A stretch of DNA of 50,117 nucleotides. Origin: a virus. Below the pieces are notes generated by a model. It was given only the letters and a program-made list of their open reading frames with translations, was not told where the DNA came from and ran no database searches. The first letter of the stretch is position 1; every line of letters begins with the position of its first letter. This document shows positions 13,332 to 27,400 of the stretch, one piece after another. Made by a program: the position numbers and the translations under genes. The DNA is taken from positions 1-50,117 of IMG/VR virus record IMGVR_UViG_3300022937_000033; one strand, 5' to 3'.

Positions 13332-15416
13332 ATGGCAGCAATCCCATCAAACTTAACTGCTCTTGACTTCACAGAGATCAGAGAATCTATTAAGTCATAT
13401 CTAAGAACTCGTACAGAGTTTACAGATTACGACTTTGAGGGATCTGCTTCGTCTTATCTCCTGGATGTCTTAGCATATAACACATATTATGCCGCGTTTA
13501 ATGCCAATATGGCAATGAACGAAGCATTTCTTGAGTCAGCAACTATCAGAGATAATGTTGTCAAGATTGCTAAGCAATTGAATTATACGCCGAGATCGAT
13601 CAAAGCAGCAAAGGCGTGTGTTAGATTTGCGGTTCAAACCAATTATATTGGTACATCAACGACATATCCCGCAACAGTTACATTGAAAAAGGGTGATGTC
13701 TTCGTTTCCAGCATTGGTGGAGAAGCTTTTACATTTACTTTGCCTAAAGATCTCCAAGAATCTGTCGATCAAGCGACAGGACAAGCGGAATTTGCACAAG
13801 TAGTCATATATCAAGGCAATTCTCTTTCGTTCAAGTATACCGTAAGCGACGTTAAGCAAAGAGCATACGTTGTTCCCAGCGACAATGTTGATACAGACCT
13901 TCTTACAGTGTCAATTTCCCCCAATGCACAGTCAGAAGAAATTGACACATATAATTTGGTACAAAATATTGTCGATGTTGATGGCACCACTCGGGGATAT
14001 TTCCTGGAGGAAACTGATGATCTGAGATACAAAGTTGTTTTTGGTGATGGTGTTATTTGTCGTCAACTCATCTCGGGCGAGGTCATTACATTTGACTATG
14101 TTCGTACCAATGGGTCTGCAGCAAACGGATGTAAGAAATTCAACTTCATTGGTCGTTGCATCGACTCCGAGAACCGATATATCAGTCCCGCAAACATCTC
14201 TCTAGCGGTCGTAGACGGCGCTCAAGATGGTGAAGACATAGAGAGTACCTTAAGTATCAAATACAACGCTCCTAGGGCGTTTAACAGTCAAAATAGAGCG
14301 GTTACAGAGTCGGATTATGAGTACATTACCAAGAAGGTGTATCCTCAGGCAAGATCTGTTACCGCATATGGTGGTGAACGCTTGAATCCACCCGTTTACG
14401 GTAAAGTTTACATTGCGATCAGAACAAATTCTGGTGCAAACTTGAATAGTAGCACAAAAAACAGAATTAAGACAAACCTACTAAAGTATTCCATCGCATC
14501 TATTGAACCAGTCATTGTTGATCCCACAACAATGTACATTCGTCCTAAAACCTGGGCGTTCTTCGATGGAACTAGGACAAGTTTGTCTAATAATGAACTT
14601 GCATCTAAAATTCTTGCTGCTGTAGATCAGTACAATACGCAGTCTTCTTCCACAAGATTCAATGGTCGTATTGATATTTCTAAGTATCAAGCGATGATTG
14701 ATAATTCTGATTCTGCAATTAGTGGCAATGTTACCCATATGACATTGGGTATGAACATTAGCGGATTCAACTTTGGTGACACATTTACTCAGTGTTTAGA
14801 CTTTAACAATGAAATTTCCAATCCGAATGATCTTTCTGGAGGATCAAAGGGTTCCGATGCTGCAACAAGTGGTACCTGCACACCAAAGTATTCTACTGTG
14901 AAGAGTGGAACATTCTATTCCACGGGTTATACAGAAGGTCTTCTTGCACTACAATCATCTGCTAATGCAACGCAATTATCAACATCAGTTCTTTTGCAGA
15001 ATGACACTTCCGCGTATCTTCCCGTAAATCTTCGTGATGATGGATATGGAAGATTGATTATGGTTACCAAACAAGATGAAAAAGAGGTGATTCTCAAAAC
15101 TAATGTTGGTACTGTTGATTATAAGAATGGTATTGTTTGCGTTGGTCCCGTAAGTGTTGCTAGCACTCCTGATGGGACTGACCGTATTCCAGTGACGGTT
15201 CTTCCCGCATCTTCCAACATTAACGTTGGTACTGGTACCGATCCAACAATTTTCAACCCAACTGTTCAAACAATCGATTACACCATTGATGGAACCAATG
15301 TTCCCACCTTCGATCCGTTTGATTTTACGCCAATTAACTTCGATGGTACCTCACTAAATATCATTGATTACCCAACAGTTGTCTACGAACTCCCCGAGTT
15401 CAACTCCTGTTTCTAA
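13332..15416 (+). CDS. gp6: baseplate wedge protein gp6
   Basis: Encodes 694 residues, slightly longer than T4 gp6 (about 660). The N-terminus TEFTDYDFEGSASSYLLDVL and NTYYAAFNANMAMNEAFLES is the conserved start of gp6/baseplate_J-type proteins, and the middle region EITFDYVRTNG, YNAPRAFNSQNRAVTESDYE is the typical J-like core. gp6 forms the iris of the baseplate and dimerises between wedges. It follows gp25 closely and precedes the giant gene. Confidence 0.95.
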   Translation: MAAIPSNLTALDFTEIRESIKSYLRTRTEFTDYDFEGSASSYLLDVLAYNTYYAAFNANMAMNEAFLESATIRDNVVKIAKQLNYTPRSIKAAKACVRFAVQTNYIGTSTTYPATVTLKKGDVFVSSIGGEAFTFTLPKDLQESVDQATGQAEFAQVVIYQGNSLSFKYTVSDVKQRAYVVPSDNVDTDLLTVSISPNAQSEEIDTYNLVQNIVDVDGTTRGYFLEETDDLRYKVVFGDGVICRQLISGEVITFDYVRTNGSAANGCKKFNFIGRCIDSENRYISPANISLAVVDGAQDGEDIESTLSIKYNAPRAFNSQNRAVTESDYEYITKKVYPQARSVTAYGGERLNPPVYGKVYIAIRTNSGANLNSSTKNRIKTNLLKYSIASIEPVIVDPTTMYIRPKTWAFFDGTRTSLSNNELASKILAAVDQYNTQSSSTRFNGRIDISKYQAMIDNSDSAISGNVTHMTLGMNISGFNFGDTFTQCLDFNNEISNPNDLSGGSKGSDAATSGTCTPKYSTVKSGTFYSTGYTEGLLALQSSANATQLSTSVLLQNDTSAYLPVNLRDDGYGRLIMVTKQDEKEVILKTNVGTVDYKNGIVCVGPVSVASTPDGTDRIPVTVLPASSNINVGTGTDPTIFNPTVQTIDYTIDGTNVPTFDPFDFTPINFDGTSLNIIDYPTVVYELPEFNSCF

Positions 15417-15435
15417 TAATCGATTATAACAAGAG

Positions 15436-18400
15436 ATGAAGGCAGTAACCGTATCGCAGAGAATTCAGGATCAAATTCCTGCATTCATTAAAGAAGACAA
15501 CCAGCAGTTTGTAAAATTCTTAGAGGAATATTACAAATCGCAAGAGAAAGTTGGGCGTCCGTATGACATCCTAAACAATATCCTGAATTATACGGATATT
15601 GGTTCGGATGAGTTCGATCCAAATTTCTTGTCTTCGGAATCTGCGGTGTTGGAGAAGGTGGATCCGACACAAAACAAGATTATTGCCGAGAATGTAAAAT
15701 ATTTCCTTGAGAAGGATGGCACTCTCAAGATTGATAATGAAGTCATTTACTATGAGTCGATTACTCACTCACCTGACATAATCTTCACTCCTGGTGTAAA
15801 CAAGCAGGAGTTCGATCGCAAAATTCAAGAATTTGAATCGATTTCTTCTGAGTTTAACGGTTCCAAAACTCTGTTTAATCTGAGACTGCTTGGTAGTCCT
15901 GTTACTCCACAGTCTGCGGAGCACCTTCTTGTCATCGTTAACAACGAATTTCAGTTCCCGAATAGAGATTACTTCCTTGAGGGAGACAAGATTCGCTTCC
16001 AGACCCCTCCACAATCGCCTACAGGCAGTCTGACGGGTGCTGTCAATATCATTAGGTATCTGATTGGTTACACCAACGTTCCAGTCCGTTATTTGGACCC
16101 TATTGTTGTTCCTCAGGATAGTTCTCAGACTGAGTTCAATTTAACTCTGCAAACACAACTGTACACTCCCCTGTCTACAGTGTCTTCGATTGTTATCGTC
16201 AATAGATCTGAAAAGGTCCCATTTGCAGATTACACCGTATTCCAAAACAAGATCATCTTTAAGGAAGCACCTGTTCCTGGGTCCCAAATTGATGTTCTTT
16301 CTGTTGAATTGATTGCTCCCGAATTTGGATCGGGGGCATCGGCAGTTTCTAAAATTGTTGATGGTCAACTTGATGATATTATTGTCAAAAATGGTGGATC
16401 CAACTATAGACTGAGCTTTGCGCCCAAAGTCAACATTTCTTCGACTCTTGGACCTGGTGAAAATGCAACTGCAGAAGCACTTGTTAATGGCATCAAAAAT
16501 GTCACTCTCCTTGCTTCTGGTCAAGGTTATACCTCCGCAAACCCACCTCTGGTCGAAGTAGACGCACCTGCAAATGCTGAGGGGCAAGTGGCAAGACTTA
16601 CGGCTACTGTTTCCGATGAAATTGAGGGAGTCATTTCTCTTAATGTCATTTCATCGGGTTCTGGTTATGATCGTATTCCTTCCATCAAATTCATTAATCC
16701 TGGTGGAGCAAAAATCAGTAACCCAACAATTACTAATGGTCGAGTAGATCTTGGATCTATCCAAGTTATTGATCCTGGTTTTGGATACACAACAGCACCT
16801 AGAGTGTATCTTGATCTTCCGACTGGGGATAATGCCATCGTTGCATCTCTTCAAGCAGTTCTTGATGATACGGGAAGATTGTTAAGAGTTGATGTTTTGG
16901 GTCAAGGGCAGGGTTATGAAACTGTACCTAGAGCACGTATTATCGATCCTGTTGGTGCTCAGATTCTCGATGTTAATGTTACTGGTGGCAGAGTCACCAA
17001 CGTCGAACTTCTGACTGGTGGTAGAGGTTACACGGATGCTCCTTCGGTGTACATCGTTGATAACCGTAAAGATATTGCTGGTAACCCGATTGGTGGTACT
17101 GGTGCAACTGCAGTTGCTACGATCTTTAACGGCGAAATTACAGATATCAACATAACCAGTTTTGGTACTGGTTATTCCGATACCGAACCTCCTCAAATTT
17201 TTATTGCAGCACCACCTTCACCTGCAGCATCTTGCGATGTTGGATTTGGTGAGGTCACTGGTTTCACAATTCACAATGCTGGTCGTGGATACGAACCTTC
17301 TGCGTTTGTGAATTGCAGCCGTGGTGTGTCCGCAGTTACAGAATATGATCAGAAAGGTAATCAGGTTTATAGTTTGGAATCTGACACCGTTCAATCCTCT
17401 CACGCTGTTGGCGCAACAATCTACAACATAGACAATCTGTTCGCTAAAGAACTTTACAGAAGATACGTCAATCAATATCTCCCGAACGCGGATATTGACT
17501 ATACCAAGGTCAATGCTCCGCAGATTATTAAGACTATTAGCGATTTTTACGCTTCAAAGGGCACCAAAATTTCGACTCAGTATCTGTTCAAGATGCTGTA
17601 TTCGGAGAATGTTGATGTTTCTTACCCCAAGGATGAGATTATCAAACCATCTGCCGCAACTTGGAACGTAGATACCGTTCTTCGTGCGGAACTTATTTCT
17701 GGAGATTCGCGCAATCTTCAGGATTCTCAACTGTTTCAGTTTGCAGATGCGGTAGACCCAACTATTAAAGACGCATCGGTTCTTATTGAAAACGTCATCG
17801 CCATCAATACTGGTGTGGGTACCGTGTATGAACTTGCAATTTCTGAGGAAACTTTGCAAGGTACATTCTCAATTCCGTATAAGACAACTCTTGTTGAGGC
17901 ACTTGATACGGATACATCAATCATTACCGTTGACTCTACCATTGGTTGGCCAGAGAGAAACGGTACTATCCGCATTAACGATGAAGAAATTGTTCAGTAC
18001 AAGGAAAAGACTCTCAACCAGTTCATCGAATGTACTCGTTCTAAGAATGGTGTTGTAGAGGATTGGGATGCTGGTACCCCAATATATGCAGATATGTTTG
18101 TCTATGCCAACTATGGCACCAGCACCGAATGTAAACTGCGTGTTCTGGGTATTGCAGACGCTAAGTCTACAGTTCTTTCTGACACAGGTTCTTACTATCT
18201 GCCTGGTGACAAGCTGAATGTTGCATCTCTTGGTTCAACGACTGATGACCAGAGAGTCACATCCTGGTTGTATAACGTTAAGAAACTGATCAGTGTCAGT
18301 CAAATTGTACCTGGAGGTCTCAACAACCAGACAGCAACAGTTACCTGTGTAAACAATCACGGTCTTCTGGTTGGTGACTCCGTTACAATCTACGGTGCTA

Positions 18401-21400
18401 ACCCGACAGTGTTTAATGGTACATTCTTGGTTACCTCTCGTTTGAGCAATACCGTATTTGAATATACCATTCCACAACCCGCAGCGAACGAACCCCAAGG
18501 CAATATCCTGCTGTCCGTTGATTTGAACAAGGGCAAGTCTTCCGAACCAGGTATTGATGTTGCTGTTAGGAATTTTACGACAAACGTACAAAATACCTTC
18601 TTCAACGATCAGTATTCATATATTGCATCGTCGGGTATTCCAAACTATGAAGTGGGTCCTTTCCTTGGATCTGCACTTCTTCCAGGCAACCAGCGTAAAC
18701 TGATCCGTATTCCCAGAGTAATTAATACGGTTTCCAGACGCGAAGATATCCAATTTGGTCCTATTGGATCTTGGGTTAATGGTGTTTCTGCGTGGTCTTA
18801 TAAGTCTCAAAATAAAATTAAGTTTGGTGGTGTGACAAGCATCACCATTGATAATCCTGGAACTGGGTATGACGCTGCAGTTCCTCCAGTTATCGAAATT
18901 ACTGGTGGCGGTGGTTCTGGTGCATCTGCAACGGTTGTTGTTAATGGATCTTTGTTTGAAATTGAAGTAACTGCTGGTGGTACTGGATATACATCTTCAC
19001 CGCTTGTTTCTATTGTTGGCGGTGGTGGTTTTGGTGCAACCGCAACTGCAGTTATAACAAATGGTAGAGTTAGTAGGATTCTTGTCGAATCTCCTGGTCA
19101 AGGATATACATCTCAACCCACAGTTTCGGTTTCTGGTGGTGGCGGCACTGGATGTACTGCTGTTGCTACCGTTAGAGGTCCAATTCAATCCGTTGCTACT
19201 ACTAGCAGTGGTTCTGGTTACACATCTTCACCCACACTCAAACTAAACTCTGGTGAAGGTGCGGTTGCACAACCGATCATCATTAATGGTCGTATTGTTT
19301 CTATTGCTATCATTGCTGCTGGTAGAGGATACACCACTGCACCTCGTGTGATTATCAATGGTGATGGTTATGGTGCTGTCGCTAAAGCAACTATTGGTAC
19401 TGTTGGTGAAGATAGGGGCAAAGTTATTGGTGTTACTATCATTAACCGTGGTATTGGTTATAGCACAGGTACAACAACTGTCCGTCTTGAAGCGATTGGT
19501 CAAAGCGCACAATTCAGTGCAAACGTATTTGAGTGGACTCGTAACCTTCAAGATCAACTGGCATTAAACTTTGATGCTGCTCGTGGTTATGTGTTTGCTG
19601 GTTATAACACACAATATGGTGGTGAATATGCACACGTTTCTGATCCCAAACAACTGAGATATGTTCTTGGCGATAATGTGTTCAGAAATCCTTCTACTGG
19701 TCAACTCCAAGAACTTTCCACTGGTTATGTTCACTCTCCCATTTTGGGTTGGGCATTTGATGGTAACCCGATTTATGGTCCTTATGGTTACATCGATGCT
19801 ACGGACCAGTCTTCTGGTATTCGTCGTATCAGGTCTTCATACAGTGTTAAGTCACGTCTTGTATATGATGCAGATACTAATCCAGTGCCTCTGCGCGAAG
19901 ACGGTCCTCTCCTTTCAGATTACCCTGCTGGATCTTTCATCGATGACTATGAATATGTGTTCCAATTGGGAGACCTAGATCAATATAATGGTCGTTTTTG
20001 TAAGACACCAGAATACCCTGAAGGTGTGTATGCATATTTTGTTTCCATTGATGCATCTGATTTTGGTAATCCAGTTTTCCCATATATTTGTGGTCCTCAA
20101 CTGTATTCTCAACCAGATACTTGGAATTTCTCTCAGGATGCTGTTCAAACCAACATTCCTTCTGACGTGGTTCGCTTCCGCGATCCATATGAAGATGTTG
20201 ATATTGACATTGATCGTCAACCAAACGCAGCCACAGACACGTTGGTCACTGAATTTGGTGAAGACTTGATCTTTGAGATTGAAGATCTCAACAGAGATGG
20301 TCTTATCAACAATCTTGAAGCAACCGAACCTCAGGTTATCACTGAAGAACCCGTTCTGCAAGTATTTGATTACTATCCGAGAGTTTCCGTTCGTTCCGAA
20401 GTTGATATTGATATTGAGACTACGACGAAATTTGAAGATGCTAAGATTGACGGATTTGTGATTGAAAACCCTGGCGTTTCTTACAAAGTCAGTGATAAAC
20501 TGTACTTTGATAATGAAGGTACAGAAGGTTTCGGTGCATCGGCAAAAGTTTCTGCAGTTAAGGGTCTGACCATTGCTGGATATACCAGCTATATGAGCAA
20601 TGACGAACCTTATGGTCAAATCACAACCGATGGTGAGCACGAACTCCGCGTTGGTGATGAAGTTATTGTTAATAGCACACCAATTCTGGACGAAACAAAT
20701 AAAACTTTCCGCGTTAAAGTTATCTCTGGCGTGGAACAGGTTGATGTTGTGCAAGCAGGTCTCGGATATTCCGAGGAAATTCCCCCAACATACGAAATTA
20801 TCACTTCTCAAGGGCAAGATTTTACAATTGAACTCCCAAGAACTGAGGCTGGTGGCGTTAACAAGGTCAACATCATCAATTCTGGTTCTGGATATGATGA
20901 GGATAATCCTCCAGAGATTCGCGTCACACACCCACAAAGATTTAAGAAGGCAGCGTATTTCCTGTCTTTCTTGGAAGAAAATAATTCCGTCACAACTATA
21001 AACGACATTCAAATTGCCGATGACAGAACCATCTATGTTTGTGGTAAGACATCGGTTGAAGATGGAGACACTGCTGGTGTTCTTGCCAAATTCAATAGTG
21101 ATGGTCGTCTCTTGTGGAAGCGTACTCTTATCCCAACAGTTCCTAATGCTCAGGACAAGAGTCTTGTTTGGAATTCTCTGTATGTTGAAAATTCCAATCC
21201 ACATAACATCTATGTCGTTGGTGAAACAATTCCGAACGTTGGTAATTTGACACACAATCCTGATGTGGTTGTTGCCAAGTATCAATCTGGATTTGATAAT
21301 GCAAATAATCCTGATGGCATCATCCAATGGCAGCGCGATATTGCTGGCATTTCTGGTTCGACCAGACGCGATTATGCCACGACAATTCGCCTCGACCAAG

Positions 21401-24400
21401 AAGGTCGTGTGATGATTGGTGGTTACACTGATGCAAACTCCATATCACCCGATGATATGTGGGTGTCTCTCCTCGATCTTGATGGTTCTGTTATGGAGAA
21501 GCGGAAAATTGCTTCTGCTTCTGGTACTGAGCATCTGCATCAATTGGAGTGGAAGAGTAACGACACATTCCTGTTCTGCGGAATTTCTGATCCCAATGGT
21601 ACTGGAGACATTATTATTGGTGAAACTTACTATGATACCGCGACTATTGAGATTCAGTGGTCTAAATCTATCGTAAGCGGACCCGTTTACAGATATTCCA
21701 ATCCATCCTTCACTGTTGATGATTATGGTGCTGTTTATGTTACTGCAACCGTAATCAATTCAGACGACAAGAACTATGGTGTTATGTACACCAAGTTTGA
21801 TGGTAACAATTGGAATACTGCATTGACTAGCAAACTGTATGTTCCCCAAGGAACATATGAAAGTTGCGAATCTGCAGGGATTAAATTTGACATTTTCGGC
21901 AATATTGATCTTGGTGTTTTTGTCAAGCGAGCATTTAACCAGTGCGAATCCGTTACATCCAAAATCTCTTGGAATACTGGAAATATCATAACTTCATCAA
22001 CTCTTGTTGAATCTAGTGGAATTGGATATCATCCAATCGCAATCTCTAGTGATAATTCTGGAGATACCATTGTTGCTGGTAACAAGGTTGAATCGGATCA
22101 ACTTGCAATCTTTAATTGGGATACTGCAAGTAATGTGTTTGAGGAGACATACAACGATACTCTCAAGACTGGAACCAATACTCAATGGTATGCAAGTGGG
22201 AATGCCATTATCGATACAAACAAGTATTATGATGGGGTTTCTTCAATTCAACTGGATGCTCCCAATTCGTTGGCACTCCAATATGGTAGTGATTTGTCAA
22301 ATCAGTGGACTCTTGAAGCATTCTGGGCACTATCCACAGCACAATACTCGGCAAACAATACCGATCCAGAATTCTATTCGGTTTCGGACTCTCTTGGTAA
22401 TACTGTTTCTTGTGGTGTTATCGGTGATAATACTGATCCCAATTATGGAAAGGTTTATGTAAATCTCTCTGGAACAACAACGTATTCGACTGGTTCTACA
22501 TTCTGGTCTCCATTTAATGCAGAAACATTCGCTCACGTATCCTTGTCTAAAGAGCGTGCTGGGGTTGGTTCGTACACATACCGTGTGTTTATCAATGGCA
22601 ACCTTGCACATTCCGTAACCAGCACAACAATTGACGTTCTACTTAAAGATGCATCCCTTGGTCCTCAGGCAGCACCCACCAGCACAACTGGTTGGATTGG
22701 ATGGATTGACAATTTTGTAGTTTCCAATTCCACAAAGTATACAGCAGCATTCACCCCCGCAGTTGTTGTTGGTTCTAGTTCTTCCGTCAAATCCTTCATC
22801 TACAAGGTAGATAAAGATAGAACAAAACTGGGAACATTTACTCTTGATGATGTTGAGTCTGGACACACCATCACAATTTCCTCCAACACAAGTTATACTT
22901 TTAATACCCTCAACCAAACTATTACTGATTGGGCACTTGGTCCTGCAGGTATTCAAATCCTTGATTATTCTGACGTTGCCGCTCAGCACGTTCCTGGTAT
23001 CTTTACATTTACTGATACTAGCGAAACATATGCTGAGAGAACAGCAACTATTCCTACTGTTGGTGGTAAGAAACTTCTGCTTCAGGCAACAGTTATCCCG
23101 AAATTCTACTTTAGGGATGCTAAGTATAGCAGCATTGACCTTGTTAAGACTATTACGTTCAACCAAGAAGCAACCTTCACCAAAGGTTCTATTCTCCAAC
23201 AGTATCAAGTAATTGGTGGCGATGATGTTATTTCTGCATATGGAACGATCGTTGAGGTTGGAACCAATTCCTGTAAGATTGGTAAAATTATCGGCAATTT
23301 TGATACCCAAAAACTGCTGAAATCTTCTGCTGGCGACGTTAACACTCTTGATCGTAATTTCTCTGCTGCAACAACAGTCCCCCAGTGGCAAGAGAATTTC
23401 TCATACACAACAGGTGATGAAGTTTATAATGATGGCAAGATTTATACCGCAACATCTACTGGCATCTCTGGTCCCTTAGATCCTACCCATACCACAGGCA
23501 TCGTCACCGACGGTAATGTAAATTGGGCGTTTACTGCAGTTTCTGGGACATTTGTTATTGATCTTGCTAATACTGCATATAGTGGTGGTACACTGTCGGA
23601 CTTTGCTTCCTGGAGAGCTTTTTCACCTCAGGACTACACAATTAAGATTGAATCGATTTATGACGATTCATCCTTCATTAAGGGTGACACTATTGATGCA
23701 GATGCAGTCAATCTAACATTCTCCGTTGATACCACTGGCAAAATTGCAACTTTCGGTGGACTGATTGGTGTCAAGTCTTTCACCTTGGTCGCGACCCTGG
23801 ATAAAGATGTTATCCCTTCTGCGGCACTGACTAATACCGATCTGGTGTTCTGTTCTTCTACGAGTAGACACAACTTTGAAGAGAATGACATCATCTTTAC
23901 AGAAAGATTTGCAACCAATGATTATAATGGTTCGTTCTTCATTGAGGAGGTCTTCAATTCAAGAGAATTTACCTTCCGTCTGAGAAGCACCGCTGTTCAA
24001 GATCCCACGTTCTCTGGTACTGGTTCTTCTGTTGGTAACATCAACATTTATGCGAAGCATCCCAAATTCCTGTTTGTTCGTTATCACCAGTACATCTTTG
24101 ACTTGGATGATCCTTCCAACTTTGGTTACTATCTGTCGTTCTCCAAGGATAACCAATACAAACTGGAATATCCGTTCATCAACATCATCAGAGAAGGTAC
24201 TCCTGGTCTAACTGACGACGATTCTCCGACTCCTCTGGTCAAGTTTGTTGTGACCGATGCTGTTACAAACATTTCGTACTACTTCGATCCCTCCAGAACT
24301 GGTACAAACTCCCCTGTGGGTGAAGGTTCGTTCATCGACGTTATCACAACTCCATATGCAGGGACTTTCCGAGTCAGTGCTACTGGAAATGTTGGTACAA

Positions 24401-27400
24401 CCTTCGACTTCAAACTTTTCAACGAACCAGAGAAGACAACTGCTCCTGTCGGTAATAATGAGTTTGGCAATCCAAGATCTTATTATTCGACAAGTTCTCT
24501 CAAAGCAATTGGTCCTATTGCAGACATTAAACTGGTTAACCCAGGTGGTTTCTATCAGAAACTCCCCATTGTCACAGATATTGCGTCGAACAGAGAGATT
24601 GAAAAGGTTCGTATTCTGAATGGTGGTACTGAATATGTCAACGGCGTGTACTACAACGTACCCATTCAGGGTGACGGTGAAGGTGCATCCTGTAACATCA
24701 CCGTTCAAGACGATGGCGATTTCACTGGGGTTATTACCGATGTTGTTCTGACATCTGCTGGTGAAGGTTATAAGACTGCATACATCGATGTTGATGGCAT
24801 CTCTGGTATCCTCGGACCTCTGCTCGCAGGTTCTGGTGCACAACTTGAGGTTGTGATTCCTGATGAGGGTTCTGGCGCATCGGTCTTCCTGCAAGGTAAG
24901 AGCATCGGTAAGATCAAGAAACTGAAGAACAATGAATTTGGTTTCGGTTATTCTCACGATTATACTCTGAGACCCGAAATTACTTTCCCTGTGAACCTTC
25001 AACTGTTTAATACCGCTATTCTGTCGGAGATCAAGATCACTGATCCTGGTTCTGGTTACACATCTGTTCCTGCAGTTGTGATCGAAGGTGGTGGTGGTAC
25101 AGGTGCTGAAGCGGAAGCAGTTGTCAAGAACAATCGTCTTTCGGAAATCATCATCAAGAATCCTGGTGCTGGTTACTCTTCGGAACCGACTGTTACCCTG
25201 AAGTCTGAATTTAACTACGTTGTTAACGTTGACTTGGGTTATCTGCAGTTCAACTTCCCACACGGTATCACCACTGGTGCAGAAGTTCAGTTGAGAGCAG
25301 AAGATCTTGGTTCTACGGTTGGTATTCTGCCGAAACCGAGTTCTGCAGGTTTGGTTAGCTTGAACCCGAATCAAATCTACTATGCAATCGCTGGTGAGCA
25401 AAACTCCTTGGAATCTGACCAACTTCGTATTGCACTGACCAAACTTGACGCAGAATCTGGTTCTTTCATCACATTCTTGACCCAAGGTGAAGGTCGCCAA
25501 GTGCTGTTGACCGAAGTGTTTGGTGGTCAAGCAGAAGCTATCGTAGAAACCTCCAGATTCCTTGAAGGTGAACTTGTTTATCAGGGTTCTTCACTGGAAC
25601 TTGCATCTGCAACTGGTTACGTTTCCACTAACGAAGGTTGGCAGATTGGTCCTCGCATTCTTAAGTTGGAAAATTATGATGGCATTTGGAAAGATGGTGA
25701 GCGTGTCACTGGTCAGGTGTCTCGTGCATCTGGTTTGATTGATAACCTCTCCATTGCTCGCGGTACTCTGAATATTGCTTCTCTGACCACAACTCCTGGT
25801 CAGTTTATCGATGACGTTGGCAAACCCTCCGAAATCGTTCAGAAGATCCAAGATTCCTACTTCTATCAGAACTTCTCTTACGTTATCAAGTCTCAGACTC
25901 CGATTAACGAATGGAGAAAGTCCATCCTGGAAACAAACCACCCTGTTGGTTTCAATATGTTCGGTGAACTTGCTATTTCTGGTGGTAAGGATATTTCTGG
26001 TCGTAAAGTTATTTCTGACCTGGTTAAGGAAGTTAATATTAGTTCCTATACCAACATTAATCAAATTACATCGTTTGCAAACGCACAACCAATCTACACA
26101 GAGTTCAACAACACTGAAGTTCTGTTCAGACGTAAGCGTCTGACCAACTCTGAGGAAATTCTCACATCTATCGTCAAGAAAATCGATGATATTTCATCAG
26201 ACTTTAATGGTATTAGAACTCAGTTCCCCCTGAACGTTGAAGGTGAATCCATCACCGCAACCGAAACTCAGATGTTCGTGCTGATCAACGGTGTTGCACA
26301 GGCACCTGGTGATGCATTCTCAACTTCTGGTCCTTCGATTGTCTTCACTGAAGCACCGAAAGCACCTTCCAGAATCAAATTCCGTGAAGTTGATTATGCT
26401 CAGATTGAAATTACCCGCCTGACATTTAGCAACATTAGTGGTATCTTCCCACTTCTGGGATATAAAGTTCGCGGTATTGTTTCCGAAGCAATTGCAACTG
26501 TCATCGACTCTGGCGTTGACTACATTGATGTGATTAACGTTGAAGGAACATTCCAAATCAACGAAAGCATTCTTAGCAGTCAAACTGGATTCAACTCGGT
26601 TCTTTCCAACGTCGCTACTGTATCCCAGAAGACAATTTACGAACAGGGTGAGAGAATCACCAACTTGAGTGGCGATTTTGCAATCATTGAAGAAAGTAAC
26701 CTGCAAGATGGTACAATCACATCTCACTTGGTTGTTTCTCGTACATCTGGTACCGATAAGTATGAAACTGGCGAATTCAATATCAAGTTCAACGATATTA
26801 TTTACTCTTCCCGTTCAAAGATTGCTGCAAGAGTGACTGTTATCGCACCTTACAGTGATGATGTTTCTGGTCAAATTATCGACCAGGTTGACCTGTCTCC
26901 TGCATCTTCCTTCTTTGCACTGGTCTTCCAGAGAGTTCCTTCAACGACATTCCCGAACGTCATTCTTGACAATATTGGTGATACCGTTATCAATCCCACA
27001 GAGATCGATAGCACAGAATCTAATAACCAAGACTTCCTTGATTTTGAGCGTGTTCGTAACCAAGAAATTCGCTACACCAATCTCGCAGGCAATGACTTTG
27101 CTCCTGGCACCGATATTCGCCTGAAGAAGATCTATTTCGGTAACTCTTCGTTGAGAACCGTCAAAGATCCTCGTGCAAATAACGCTTCCGAGTCAATCCT
27201 GAAGAACCTTGACTTTATTGCTGAGGAAGCAGTGGGTAAGATGCTTGAATTCTATCCTTCCTTCCAGATTCAAAGCGTCGGTGGAAATAGTGACTGTCAG
27301 GACGATATTAAGGATATCCTAACGGCTATCGCGTGGCAATTGGAATATGATGGCAACTCTGAAATTTGGGATGCTGCGAATACCTACGTTCAAGGCAACA

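Noticed and set aside
18830-19510. Regular GGTGGTGG-type DNA repeats that could suggest a CRISPR or microsatellite
   Set aside because: They encode the Gly-rich turns of the GxGY protein repeats, keep the frame and have no constant-length spacers.
19975-21399. Long open frame on the - strand (474 codons) inside the giant gene
   Set aside because: It lies wholly antisense to the strongly supported giant gene, has no recognisable motif and no plausible start context, and similar antisense frames (for example 24208-25530 and 29668-30954) recur wherever the sense strand has this codon usage.
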